The position numbers were made by a program, and so were the translations under genes. Shown in pieces: positions 24,901-36,900 of a DNA stretch of 64,000 nt (the first letter of the stretch is position 1; each line of letters begins with the position of its first letter). This stretch comes from Chaetoderma sp. LZ-2023a (taxonomy: Eukaryota; Mollusca; Caudofoveata; Chaetodermatida; Chaetodermatidae): assembly GCA_034401795.1 (NCBI GenBank), contig CM067360.1, positions 49,376,573-49,440,572 of the forward strand. Direction: 5' to 3'. A model generated the notes under the pieces. The model ran no database searches and had not been told where the DNA came from. It was given only the letters and a program-made list of their open reading frames with translations.

Positions 24901-27900
24901 AAACTTGATGAATTCATCCACTATATGAATACTTCTCACCAAAGTCAGCTTTTTGGATACATATGTATACATTGATACTGATCGCTCACTCTGCTTTGAT
25001 TTATACTGTAAACCTACGGACACACATGGCTACCTACATTTCCAATCAGCACACCCACAGTCCACCAAAAACTCCAGCCCGTATGGACAATTCCTTAGAC
25101 TACGCAGAATCAGCAGCAAGGAACTAGATTTCCACAAACATGGCCATGAACTCATTGGTTACTATCAAAGGAGAAATTACCCTCCCAATCTTCTTCTAAA
25201 CAGCTATCAGAAAGCATGCGCACATTCAAGAGTTGATCTCCTAATACCCAAAGTTAAAAACACAGAGATAAACACACGTATCCTATGCATAATGGACTTT
25301 CACACTCAAATCCATAAAGCAAGCAAAATTATCAAAAAGAACTGGGAACTACTAGATAGTAGTCCCAGATGTAGAAGCACATTCCCAACTCCACCGATGT
25401 TTGGCTACAGAAAGAATCAAACTTTCAGAGACACACTTGTCACCGCCAAATTTGAGTTTCCCGCCAAATTAGGCCTTCAAGGAAAAACTTTCCAAAATCC
25501 AATCTGTCCATGCACAAGAAAAAATTGTTTCTTCTGCAAGAATATGGCCAGTATACGTGAATTCACTAGCACACACGGGTCTAAAATACAGATGTACGGT
25601 CAGAATATACTGCGACACACGCAATGTCATATACCTACTCATATGCACACAATGTCACAAACAGTATGTTCCACGTATGAGTGAAAGAACATCTAAGGGA
25701 TATTAAAAAACACAAAGATACCCAATCATACTGGACAAAATGTGTCCTACAAAATTATACAAATTCTCCCTCAGACCCTGAGGATACTGATAGAACTCAT
25801 ATCAGGAAAGAACAGGAGAAGTACTGGATACAACAACTGCACACGTTAGACCCTATAGGGATTAATCATGCAGATTGGTGATTCCACAATATGAGTTGTT
25901 CTTTAAGTCTTCAATGGTGCTACCATTAAATTATGTTGTTTTTAACAAACTAGAAGTTTAAATGCCAGTTTAGATAAGTTAGCCATCACCATATTATGTG
26001 AACTTATTGTGTGCGCTAGATAAAAGAGTTTGTGTAAAAGTATAATATCACCGCTAGTATCTTCATGATCTTAGTCATTCAACATCTAGATTTTTCATGT
26101 GTATTGTGTTTTCATAAACTATTTTGCAGCAATGGATTTGAAGAATGGCGCCGGTGCTATCCATCGCGGTGAACCTAAACAAGGCAAAGCTGAATGTACT
26201 ATGATCCTCTCTGATGAGGACCTGGTTGCCATGTCAACTGGAGAGCTCAATCCACAGCAGGTAGATGGTCGTTGTTTTGTATTGATGACTGATAGTGATG
26301 TTTGTGTCCTCTCTAAATATGCGAATGGGGAACTACCATCTTGTGCCTGGATTGGGCTATTGACCTGTTAACACTCAAGCGGGCGTAAATGTCTTTTGCA
26401 GTTGTCTTCACAAATGTACATTTGGAGACCAAGAGAAGTTGATTTTTGATAATTTTTCACTGGAATGATGGGCTCGATGCCAGAGCCGGTCATTCCAGTG
26501 AGACGTATCCAAAAATAATCTCGAGGTCTGCAAATAGACATTTTCTATGAGAAAATTAACAAAATTTTGATGAAATTTGAGGGTTAAATGGTTAAAGACA
26601 GATTCTTACATTCTTAATGAACTATTTTACAACGGCAATTGTGCTTCCCACTCTTAGATAGTGGGGTCAAAGGTCATGATGACCCAATATTAACCTGAGG
26701 TTTCACGCATGGTTCTAATGACCGCTATTGATTAAGGGATCAAAGATCACGTTCATATTGAGACAATTAACAAAATTTTGTTTTGTTTCTGGATGATGGC
26801 TCAAGTTCTACATAAGGGATCTTGGCCAAACTGGAGTAGATCTGAGGTGGAAGAACACTATTGATTTTTAGGTCAGAGTTCAAAATCATTAACTAATTAA
26901 CATATTTTCATTTCAAGATCACTAGAGTTCTACTAATCAGATTTTCACCAAACTTTGATGGGATGTTGATGTTGTGTTAAATGATCTCCATTGAATTTGG
27001 CCTCAAGTCAGGTCATAGCAACCCAATTAATCCTTTCATGCCTTAATTTCTTTACGAAATGTTCTGTGTGGACTAAATTAATTTTCCAAATTCTCTGTAA
27101 ATTTGACATTTTTCTTACTATCATAAAAAGATTTTGTTGAAATAAATTAAATTATATTTATGCTCACTTCAGACTGTAGCGTCCCAGGCCGCCCCATACT
27201 TTACTAATGCTATTTCTGTCACTGCTATGTGATTATAAATTAATAAATAAATAATCACTGCATCTGGCGCTTGGGCTAGCTGCCAATCTTCTTAAAATAA
27301 CTTCAACGCATATACTGGTACTGTATTTCACCGCACAAATATGCCTGCATAATACAGACGGCTAGCAGGGAAAGGGAGAGCACTCTTCCAGGAAGAATTT
27401 GGTCGTGAGTGCCTCTGGTAATGTATGGGGCTGTTACAGTCTGGAGTGAGCAGTATGGCCTGGGACATTACAGGAAAGTAAAGGGTTAATGAAATTGTAT
27501 TGCAGATGGGGGAGCATAGATCTAAATTCTGGATTGTCAGTCTTATTATGCAGTACTTTGGTTTATACATATTGATGTTTCCATAATTATACTGTCCATT
27601 GTTTTACAGGCATTCATGAGGGGACAGCTGAAGATTAAAGGTAATATTATGTTGAGTCAGAAATTAGGACAATTGTTCAAAGCACAAGTAAGTGGCAAGA
27701 AATCACCTGCAGCACCCCAGCAAGCACCTGTCGTTTCTAAGCCAGCCCATGCTGCCTCTAAGCCAGCACCTGAAGCTCCATCTTCCTCATCATCTTCCAC
27801 AGACCAGGTAAGTAAGCACATTGCTGTTATCAGCTTGGATAATACATGTACCTTGATTTTATGTATCTCAAGACCACTTTTCCTAATCCATACCGTGAAT

Positions 27901-30900
27901 CAATGCATTTTTGTGTGAGTTATGTTGAAGTAAATCGCTGAAACTGTAAATGCACATGATTGATTCAAATAATAGTATTATGTAGGTGTAGGAGATTATA
28001 TATATGCCTTGTTAAACTCTTGTGTCCAAATTTGCTGTTTTTCCGCTTATCATTCCCTGTCATTCGTCCCTGCCTGTCATTGGTCCCTGTTGCTGGACCA
28101 TGCACTGTCATTGAGGCATACCCCGTCATTATGGCATTCTCAGTCAATGATCTATACACATCATTGGGCCATACCACATCATTGGCGCAATCTCTGTCAT
28201 TGAGGCATTCTTCATCAAGACTACCACAGAAACCAGTTTTCTCCGCCTTGACCAATAATGTGCTAGATACATGTATATAAATTAAATTATTATTGTTACA
28301 TTGTTGAATGATTCTGTAATGGAGTATGTTTTAAGTAAACAACCAATAGAGAAATCCATTTCTAGCTTTGCCCGCCCATTTCTAGCTAAGCTCCGCCCAT
28401 GCTTTGCCCATGTTAGGATCGATCGAACCCTCAATTCCCAGAATCCCAATATTACGGTAAGCTGTTGAATATTTTGAAACTAATTTGACTGGATATTGTT
28501 GACAGCACTCAGTCAAATTACATTCAAAATATTCAACAACGTTTATTAAATTACTAAGCCATGCAATTCGTACACTTGATGGACTATTAAGCATTCCTGA
28601 CGAACTTAAATACGCCATTGATTACATATTATGATTGTGATGTCAGCCCACATGTGACATAACTGATTATGATGTCATATACTTGAGTGACAGATCAGAT
28701 TCATCCATTCTAACATGTATTTAAGGTGTTTACCCTTTCATGGTTAAGATCGGCCTTTGCAGTGGTCTTGAGTAATATTCATTTGCAGGCCCAGCTTAAT
28801 GTTATCAGACACCGAGTCAGTCCTGTGTTGTGTTGAACTTTCAAAAGTAATATTTTGCTATACCAAAATAGACATTTACAAAACAAGAATTTAAGTTTTC
28901 TTAATAAATCTTGACCGTTAATGGGTTAAAAAGTCTGTCATATTAATTAAATGTTTTCAAAAATACATTTAACTATCTCACATCCGTCACAGGTAGTGTT
29001 TGTAAAATGTAGCAGTTATCGCCCTTGCTACATTTAACTAAGTGTCAGTAGTTAGTTAGACATGTACTTACTTTTCACACAATTTGTCTCATGTCTTTGA
29101 CTTCTATATTTTCACTTCAAGAGTATACTTACCTCCCTAATACTCTTTGATATTGCTAAATATCGGCTTTCACTCAATAAAACACTCAGATTAAAAAAGT
29201 TAGGTGCCCCTACTGGGCAGGGAGTCAGATGACAGTCAGGCGGATGCCAGCCCCACCACCGCGCATGCGCCGACTAGTACTTTCTCTTTGCTAATTTATT
29301 GGCGGAGGGTCTACACATGCTTTGTTGCTTTAAGCTTTTCTTAGCTGTTTAAGACTTAAATTCATACTCTATTATATATCCTGTGTGAGATGGCAGATCG
29401 TCTATATTCGCCGGAGGAGGGCCCAGGACCTAGCCGTCAGGTGACTTCTAGTATATTTTAGCGAGTTTATCCCATTGTAATGTGTTTCCGGGACTCGCGT
29501 TTATCATGATAAGCGCCTAAAATAACTAGTTTATTTCAAAATGGCGCTATGAAATACTAATCTCTCTTTGTGTTTATGTCCACAGGTATCTACCTAGGAA
29601 TGTTAGAACATCACATCTTCAGAGAGTTTGTTTTTCTCTCCACCAAGGTTCCATTTCCTACTAACATTGTTAGGTTATCTAACCAAAATTCCTTTCCCAG
29701 TGAGTTAGAGGCCTCGGATGAAGGTCTTCTCACTTTGCCCTCTTGATCCACTTCCTTCCCCCTAAGGTGGAGAGAGTTAAGAGATCATAAGGTTGGTGGA
29801 GCGTCCGGTTCATCAGATCAGTTGGTTTGTCTATGCTAAAGACTCAGGTACTCTAGTTATGATATGAGGCATTTCAATTATATTTGACAATATTTATAAA
29901 ATCTTACTGCCATTTATCATTGTTTATCTGATGTTTGCATAGTCTGTATAAACTATCCTGTCTAGTTAGGATGTTCTGGATATGATTGCAATTCATCCTT
30001 ACACCTGGAGGTTTTGTTTCGGATCGATTTAACTTCTTATTTTTGAAGTTATGATGTCATAATCAGCCTTGCGCCTTAATATCAGTTATAAGTTTTGTCC
30101 AGCGCTGATTTATTATCATTATTAGCTTGGGTCTTATGGCCCCTTCCTCCTTGTTTATTTCGTGTTGAGTTCTAATTCAATATCTGTAATACTCATTCTC
30201 TTCATCCTCTGCTGTGTTTCAGAGGCCTGGTTGTCCTTCATGTGGAAGATTTATCCTTGACAAGTTCTTCCCCCAATTATGCTCCCAGTGCAGCCTGTGT
30301 GGGCCATTGCTAAAATGTGAGATCTGTAAAAAGGGGTGGGGGGGAGGAGCTAATGTCTGAATTTCTCTCATTGCAGACCAGGGAGAAGGCTCCAGAGGAG
30401 GAGAGGAAGAGTAAGAAAGAGGCTTCTGGTAAGAAGGGTAAGAGGAAGGCCTCGTCCGCTATGGATATGGAGGCCTTCCGTATTGAGATGATGGGAGAGA
30501 TGAAGAGGACAATTAAAGATTTGGTCCCAGAGTTGCTTCGTGGCATGCTTCCTGGTCCAAATCTTTCGTTGTCCTCTTCATCTGCTCCGGAGCAGATAAT
30601 CCCCGCCTCTGAATCGGTACTATTTAGGGACCTATCAGTTTTCGACCATGATTCAGAGGTGACCCTAATAGAGGGTGAAATCCATGGTAAAAACACTGGC
30701 AGCAGGCTTGCCGCGCCGGTTGTTCATGGTCAGGTGTCGCTGGAACCTGCCTGCCTATCAGGCCAGGATTATCCGCACCCTGCAGGTACCAGTTCCTCCT
30801 ATGGTACTTCTCCTGGCCAGTCCGGGTTAGCATTCTTTGCTAACCTGGAGTCTAATTTTTCTGGCCAGGAAGAAGAGGATTATCTGCTGGGTTCTCCTGT

Positions 30901-33900
30901 TGCCGTGGCCATGGACATTGACATACGTGCACCCCTCGCGGGGACCACAGGCATCATTGTCCACGGTACTACTCGCGCAGGAGTAGCGTTCACGGCAAAT
31001 AAGCTAGCCCGGGCTGGATCTGATGGCCAGTTTTACCGCATACCTCGGCTTGCCGATGGTGTAGCAGGTGCTGGCCAGGGCCGTAGTGTGGCAAAATTTT
31101 CCCCACGCAATGCCACAGCGCCTGCTACTGGTCAAGCCAGTTCCTCCAGCCACATACACACCTGTGATTGCTCAGGAAGATGACGAAGGCCCTCGACTTG
31201 TAGAGCATTCGCAGGTGGCCACGGTCTGATGCTTGTCAGTGGCTAATCAACGTCAGACCAGATCTTGCCGTGGTTCAGTCGGCCAGTCAACGGGACCAGC
31301 GCCCGTGGCTGACAGGTAAACCAACTGTTACCGCTATGCCATCTTTGCCGTTAGCTGATCATATTGTTGATATGTTCACTGCAGCGGAGACGTCCATTAG
31401 TGCACATGGACGTTTAGGGAAGGCCCCCCGCGAAGTGGCAAAGCGGTGCCGTATTACAGCTGATCAATATCAGCTATACAGTGTAGTACCGAAGCCAAGC
31501 ACGGATGACTGTGCTGCGCTGGGTGAAGATACGCGGCTCCCCCTGTGTATCATCCCCTGCAGGCTCGAGGTGGCGGTGGCCAGGTCAGAGGCCAGCCACC
31601 AGCGCAGAGTTGGCCACGGCCACGTGTGCTTCGGCCAGCAGCGAGGGGGGGCGCAGGCAGCCGCCCGCGCACCATGGTGCGGGCCATGGTGCGCGAGGAT
31701 CTGGTCGTGGTAATCGTACCTGACAAGGTGATTACCACAGTAAGAGCTACCCCAGTGCATCTGCACCAGGAGACGGTGCCACTCTTGCGCTTCTTATGTC
31801 CACCTCTCTCCCTAGGTGGACCAGTGGGAGGCCGATTGGCCAACCACATGCAAGAGTGGGAACGGTTGACTCAGGACTGTTTAGTCTTGCGATGGCTTTC
31901 AGTCGGGTATCATTCCGACTGGATAACAGGCCCACCATCACGACTGTTTCTGGTGCCGGTCTGGACTCAAATTCCAAGAGATCCAGATCAGCGGTTGTGT
32001 ATAGAGCAGGAAATAAATTCCCTCATACACAAGGAAGCAATTCAACCGGCGCAAAATGGCCCTGGCTTCTATTCAACTGTGTTCTTGGTAACGAAAAGCA
32101 CTGGAGGGTGGAGACCAATTCTCAACCTCAAGCCATTGAACAAGTTCATAGACACACCCAGTTTCAAGATGGAAACTGTGAGATCGGTGTTGGCAGGGTT
32201 GGAGAAGGGAATGTGGACAGCTTCAATAGATTTGAAGGATGCTTATTTCCACATTCCAATAGCGAGGAGTTTCCGTCGCTTCCTGAGATTTGCATTCCAG
32301 GGCAGACAGTGGGAATTCAGGGTGTTACCCTTCGGAATTTCTACAGCTCCTCGGGTCTTCACCAGGGTGATTCTTGCGATAACAGCATACCTCCGCAGGA
32401 GAAGCATAGCAGTCCACACGTACATAGACGACTGGCTGTTAAAAGCACACAACCAGGAAAGTTTATCAGCAAATCTGGAGATAGTTTTGAAAACTCTCAC
32501 AGATTTAGGGTGGATAATAAATTTTCAAAAATCAGAGCTGACTCCATCCCAGAAGTTTGTTTACCTGGGAATGTTCTTCGATCTGGAGATAGGATATGTT
32601 TATCCTACTCAGGAGAGGGTACAGATACTCATCTCAGTAATACAGTCAGAGTGCAACAGTCGTCATGTCCTGGCACGGGTTTATCTGAGAATGCTGGGAT
32701 TGATGGTTTCTCTGGAACCAGTCATTCCTCAGGCGGCCTTACGCAGGCGGCCGATACAGTTATTTCTCATGACACAATGGACCCAGAGTACAGGTTCACT
32801 GGACTCAAGCGTGTCAGTGTTGGAGCCTCTAATTCATCACCTTCAATGGTGGTTGAAGAGAGAGAATCTCCTGGCGGGGGTAATGTTAACCCCTCCTCAC
32901 CCTCAGTTAATGATGTATACAGATGCATCGATGGAGGGGTGGGGAGCTTGCCTGGAAGAATCCACAATATCAGGGCTTTGGAATCTGGAACAGTCAAAGG
33001 AACATATCAATTTACTGGAATTACGAGCAGTAGTCCTGGGCCTGGAACATTTCTTACAGACAGTTCAGGGCAAGAGTGTTCTAATTCGATCAGACAACTC
33101 AACAGTAGTGACTTACATAAACCGCCAGGGCGGAACGAAGTCGCCCAGTCTCTGTATGATGACTTGGAAACTGCTTTGTTGGTGCCTGGATCACAGGATT
33201 GCCTTGAAGGCAGTTCATATTCCGGGAAGGTTAAATCTGTTAGCAGACTCATTGAGCCGAAGGATGAGTGTTTTACCTACGGAATGGCAACTAAATCAAT
33301 GTGTGGCGGATCGTCTGTTCGACCACTGGGGGAAACCCAACATAGATTTATTCGCAATGAAGAAGAATGCGAAGATGACGACGTACGTCTCTCCGATTCC
33401 AGATCCAAGCGCTTTCGCAACAGATGCGTTAGCTATCAGCTGCGTGGGAATGTATGCATACGCATTCCCTCCAGCAATCCTGATTCCAAAAATTCTTCAG
33501 AAAATCAGATGGGAGGAGTGCCAAGTGCTTCTGATCGCCCCAAATTGGCCAAGCCGATCATGGTATACGGATCTGCTGGACCTTCTAGTCTGCAATCCGG
33601 TTCCTCTGCCTCTGATGGACAATATTATCTTCCAGGGCAAGAACCTTCACAACAATCCGTCAATGTTCCGATTGACTGCGTGGATGTTGTCAAGGAATCT
33701 AGAATTAAGGAGGGCTTTTCTGAGCAAGCAGCCATGTTCATGACAAAAGCCAGGAGGGGGCCAACCTCCAGAGCAAATAATTTAAAAATCAATAGATTTG
33801 TAGAATGGTACTCAAAAAGATGTATTAATCCAATAGATTCATCTATTCAGGTAGTAGCCGATTTCCTCTGTCACCTGTATAATGCCTATCACCTCAAGCC

Positions 33901-36900
33901 TAACTCTATTGCTGGCTATAAGTCAGCTTTAATGACAGTTATCCCTTGCTTGGCTAATAGGGGAAGTGATGAAGTAAATACATTAAATACTTTAATCAAA
34001 GGCATGGCCAATCTAAGACCAAGGAATCCCCCAGTGATTCCGTCTTGGAGTTTATCACTAGTGCTTCAGGTGCTAGCTGATAGGCCGTTTGAACCACTAA
34101 GCTCCATTTCTATGAAAATGTTGACGCTTAAAACTGTATTTTTAATTGCTGCGGCCTCGGCTAGGCGTAGGAGTGAGATTCATGCCTTGTCAGCCGAGGC
34201 AGACCGTTTTGTGGTTACAGGGGAAGGCCCTTAGGCTTCTACCCAGGATAAATTTCATGGCGAAAAACCAGTCTGAAATATCCGGGTCAACCGATAATTT
34301 TACCAGCTTTGACTAGGTTTGATCCTAATTCAAAACTATGGTGTCCAGTCCGAGCATTAATCCGGTACAAACAACGTACTCAAGATTGGCGGACGGACCC
34401 AACAGCGTTATGGTCGTCATATATTGAGCCCCATGGCAGGGCGTCAAAGGACACCATCTCTAGGTGGATTGTAGAGTGTATTCAGTTTTGCCATAAATCC
34501 ACCACAGGTAAACAAGTTGACATGGCCAAGGCTCACAGTGTCCGAGGTGTAGTGGCTTCCACTGCCCTATTTAATGGGGTACCTGTGGATGACATTATGT
34601 CAGTAGCTCAATGGCACTGTGAGTCAAGTTTTACCGACCATTATCTCCGTGACACCTCAAATCCTCTCGCCTTATCGATTTTGAAAAGCTAATCTAGCTG
34701 TACATATTTTGATGAGGTATCCTCATTTTTTATATATTTCACATTTAATCAATGGAAACATCTACTTTATGGGCTGCATCAGTCTTCACCAATGGGGAGA
34801 TGATGACAGCACCAATCTTCCACAAGGTTAGTCTTGTGTGTGTTGTCCATGGTTTTTTGTAATGTCACGTGACCCTTCGTTATTAATATGGTGATGGTAC
34901 ATGTTTTATGGGGTTCATTATTGAGAGTATACGAAAATGAAGCCTTTTCGTTTAATGTCCTATAGTACATGGCACTTGTACGTTGAGAGCGTATGGGACA
35001 TTGAGGTCATTCAGTCTTCCTCCCAGGAGGGGGGGAAGCGCATATGACTTTTGGTCATCTCTCAGCCATCGGTTTGTGTTAGCCGATGTTTCTCTTCTAT
35101 TCCTGATTGTGTTTCCACACAATTTCAGAAGTTTAAGTGCTTTAATCGCAGAAAAGCGCATAGGGAAGAGCTGGTCTTCCTCCCGCCGAATTCACTGACA
35201 AATTCTGGCAATATCAAAGAGTATTAGGGAGGTAAGTATACTCTTGAAGTGAAATAAACGGAATCTCGGATTTCTTTTTTCACGAGCGAGTTGATACTTA
35301 CCTCCCTAATACGGACCCGGCCTCTCCGCCCCACTGAGGCTCGGTCTTCAGGCTCTTATTATGTTGCATGTGTGTCAGCCAATAAATTAGTCAGAGGAAG
35401 TACTAGTCGGCGCATGCGCGGTGGTGGGGCTGGCATCCGCCTGACTGTCAGGTAGGGTCACCTAACTTTTTTAATCTGAGTGTTTTATTGAGTGAAAGCC
35501 GATATTTAGCAATATCAAAGAGTATTAGGGAGGTAAGTATCAACTCTCTCATGAAAAAAGAAATCCGAGATTTCGTTTAGCTTATTGCAATGTTTCAATA
35601 CTATCATTAGATCATTACTTTGGCAATGTCTGTTTTTTCCCATGTATAGCCACCACCAGAGCTAGCCAGTGATAAAGTGTTCACGGACCTAACAGAACGT
35701 CTAGAGGCAAACCCAGATTTGGTGACGCAAGTGAAGGCAGTATTTCAATGGGACATTACTAAGGATGGCAAACCAGCTGTAACTTGGAGTAAGTCAGAAC
35801 TAACTCGCTAGCCTGGGGAGACTAGAGATTGGCCAACTCTATTTGTGCATTAACCATTTAACACGCAGAGACAACAAATTTCTGCTGAATGTTTTGACAG
35901 TAATTTGACTGGGAGTTGCTGCAGTTAAATTATCTAAAATATTTAACAGGTTTCCTTTATAGTTGTCTTGAAATTGCGACACTGGAATTTCAAGAGTTAA
36001 GGAGTTACCTAGCCCTGACTGGGCTACTACGCGATTGTATTGTAAACATTACATGGATAACATAAACTAGCCAATAAGTCATATTCCACAGTTTTTAGGA
36101 ATGTAGTATAATTTTGAAAATAGTGTCACTTGCTGCTTTTCAAAATTGTATCAGTTATTATCCAAATGTGAGGTGAATAACATAAATTCATCCTGATGTA
36201 GATCTGTTATAGTTTTATTCAATACATTTTGATGTAATTGTGCGATATGCTTCATGATGTGGCTTAGCTAATTAACCTGTCCAGCGGAGCAGATATGTGT
36301 TATGTTTCACCTGTCCAATGGGAAAAATTACTTGCCATGGCCAGGTCAAGCAATGTTACCAACTTTGGCACACCGTTTGGTAATGTGAATACGGAGGCCA
36401 AGTTCGAATTGCGTCACTTTACGTCCAGAGTAATTTGCACTTGAAAGTATGGAATTCAAAAAAAAATTTCCATTTCTAGACAATAACTTGTTTGGCAGCA
36501 CCTATTTGAACCAACTTCGGCATATTGCTTAGTAATATGAATAAGAGCCAAGTTCAAATTCCGTCAATTTATGTCATATTTACCCGAAGTTGTCCTCCCT
36601 TGAAAAAATATAAACGTTAGTTTGACAGTTTCCAGCCAGTAACTTGTGTTATACTAAACCGATTCAAACCAAATTCGGAATATAGCTTAATACTACCGAG
36701 GCTGATGTGATGCTTGTGTTCCATTACTTTTCAACAATATTTGCCAGTTATCATCCTTGAAAAATACAAACTTTGTAATTTGTCTGTTTCTGGGCAATAA
36801 CTCATGCTAGACTAAATGGATTTGAACCAAATTCAGAATTTAGATTAATAATATTAAGACGGAGATCAAGTTCCTATTTTGTTTCCATCAATAATTGCCT

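Larger units (their letters stand above)
22465..25990 (+). mobile_element. Penelope-like retroelement, copy 2, with an upstream frame
   Basis: Lies in the HSD17B4 intron between 22298 and 26130. It has a 5' non-coding part with a large hairpin (22624-22750), a 305-codon upstream frame (22638-23555), then RT (from about 23667, [49 protein letters not shown]) and a C-terminal GIY-YIG endonuclease region (about 25500-25881, with a Cys linker [25 protein letters not shown] and [15 protein letters not shown]). Same family as copy 1. The RT-endonuclease part is broken at several points. The 3' boundary is uncertain within about 100 bp. Confidence 0.87.
29110..35578 (+). mobile_element. DIRS-type retrotransposon, copy B (full length), in an HSD17B4 intron
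   Basis: A 6.47-kb element with both termini. Left ITR 29110-29303, internal complementary region 35209-35312, right ITR 35378-35578. Parts: a short leader frame beginning [11 protein letters not shown] at 29391, a Cys-rich exon-like stretch (about 30223-30340), a gag-like region (about 30375-31190), RT (about 31950-32600, with [17 protein letters not shown] and YIDDWLLK), RNase H (about 32880-33260), a methyltransferase-like domain (about 33260-33680) and YR (about 33680-34692, [12 protein letters not shown] to TDHYLRD). The pol and YR frames overlap, as is usual for the family. It looks nearly whole, with about two to four breaks. It is very close to copy A, so it is recent. It makes up about 80 percent of the 7.8-kb intron between 27808 and 35649. 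Confidence 0.93.

Noticed and set aside
28003-28280. Open frames on both strands in the HSD17B4 intron
   Set aside because: They coincide with a short degenerate tandem repeat (GTCATTG type) and lack any family motif or splice context.
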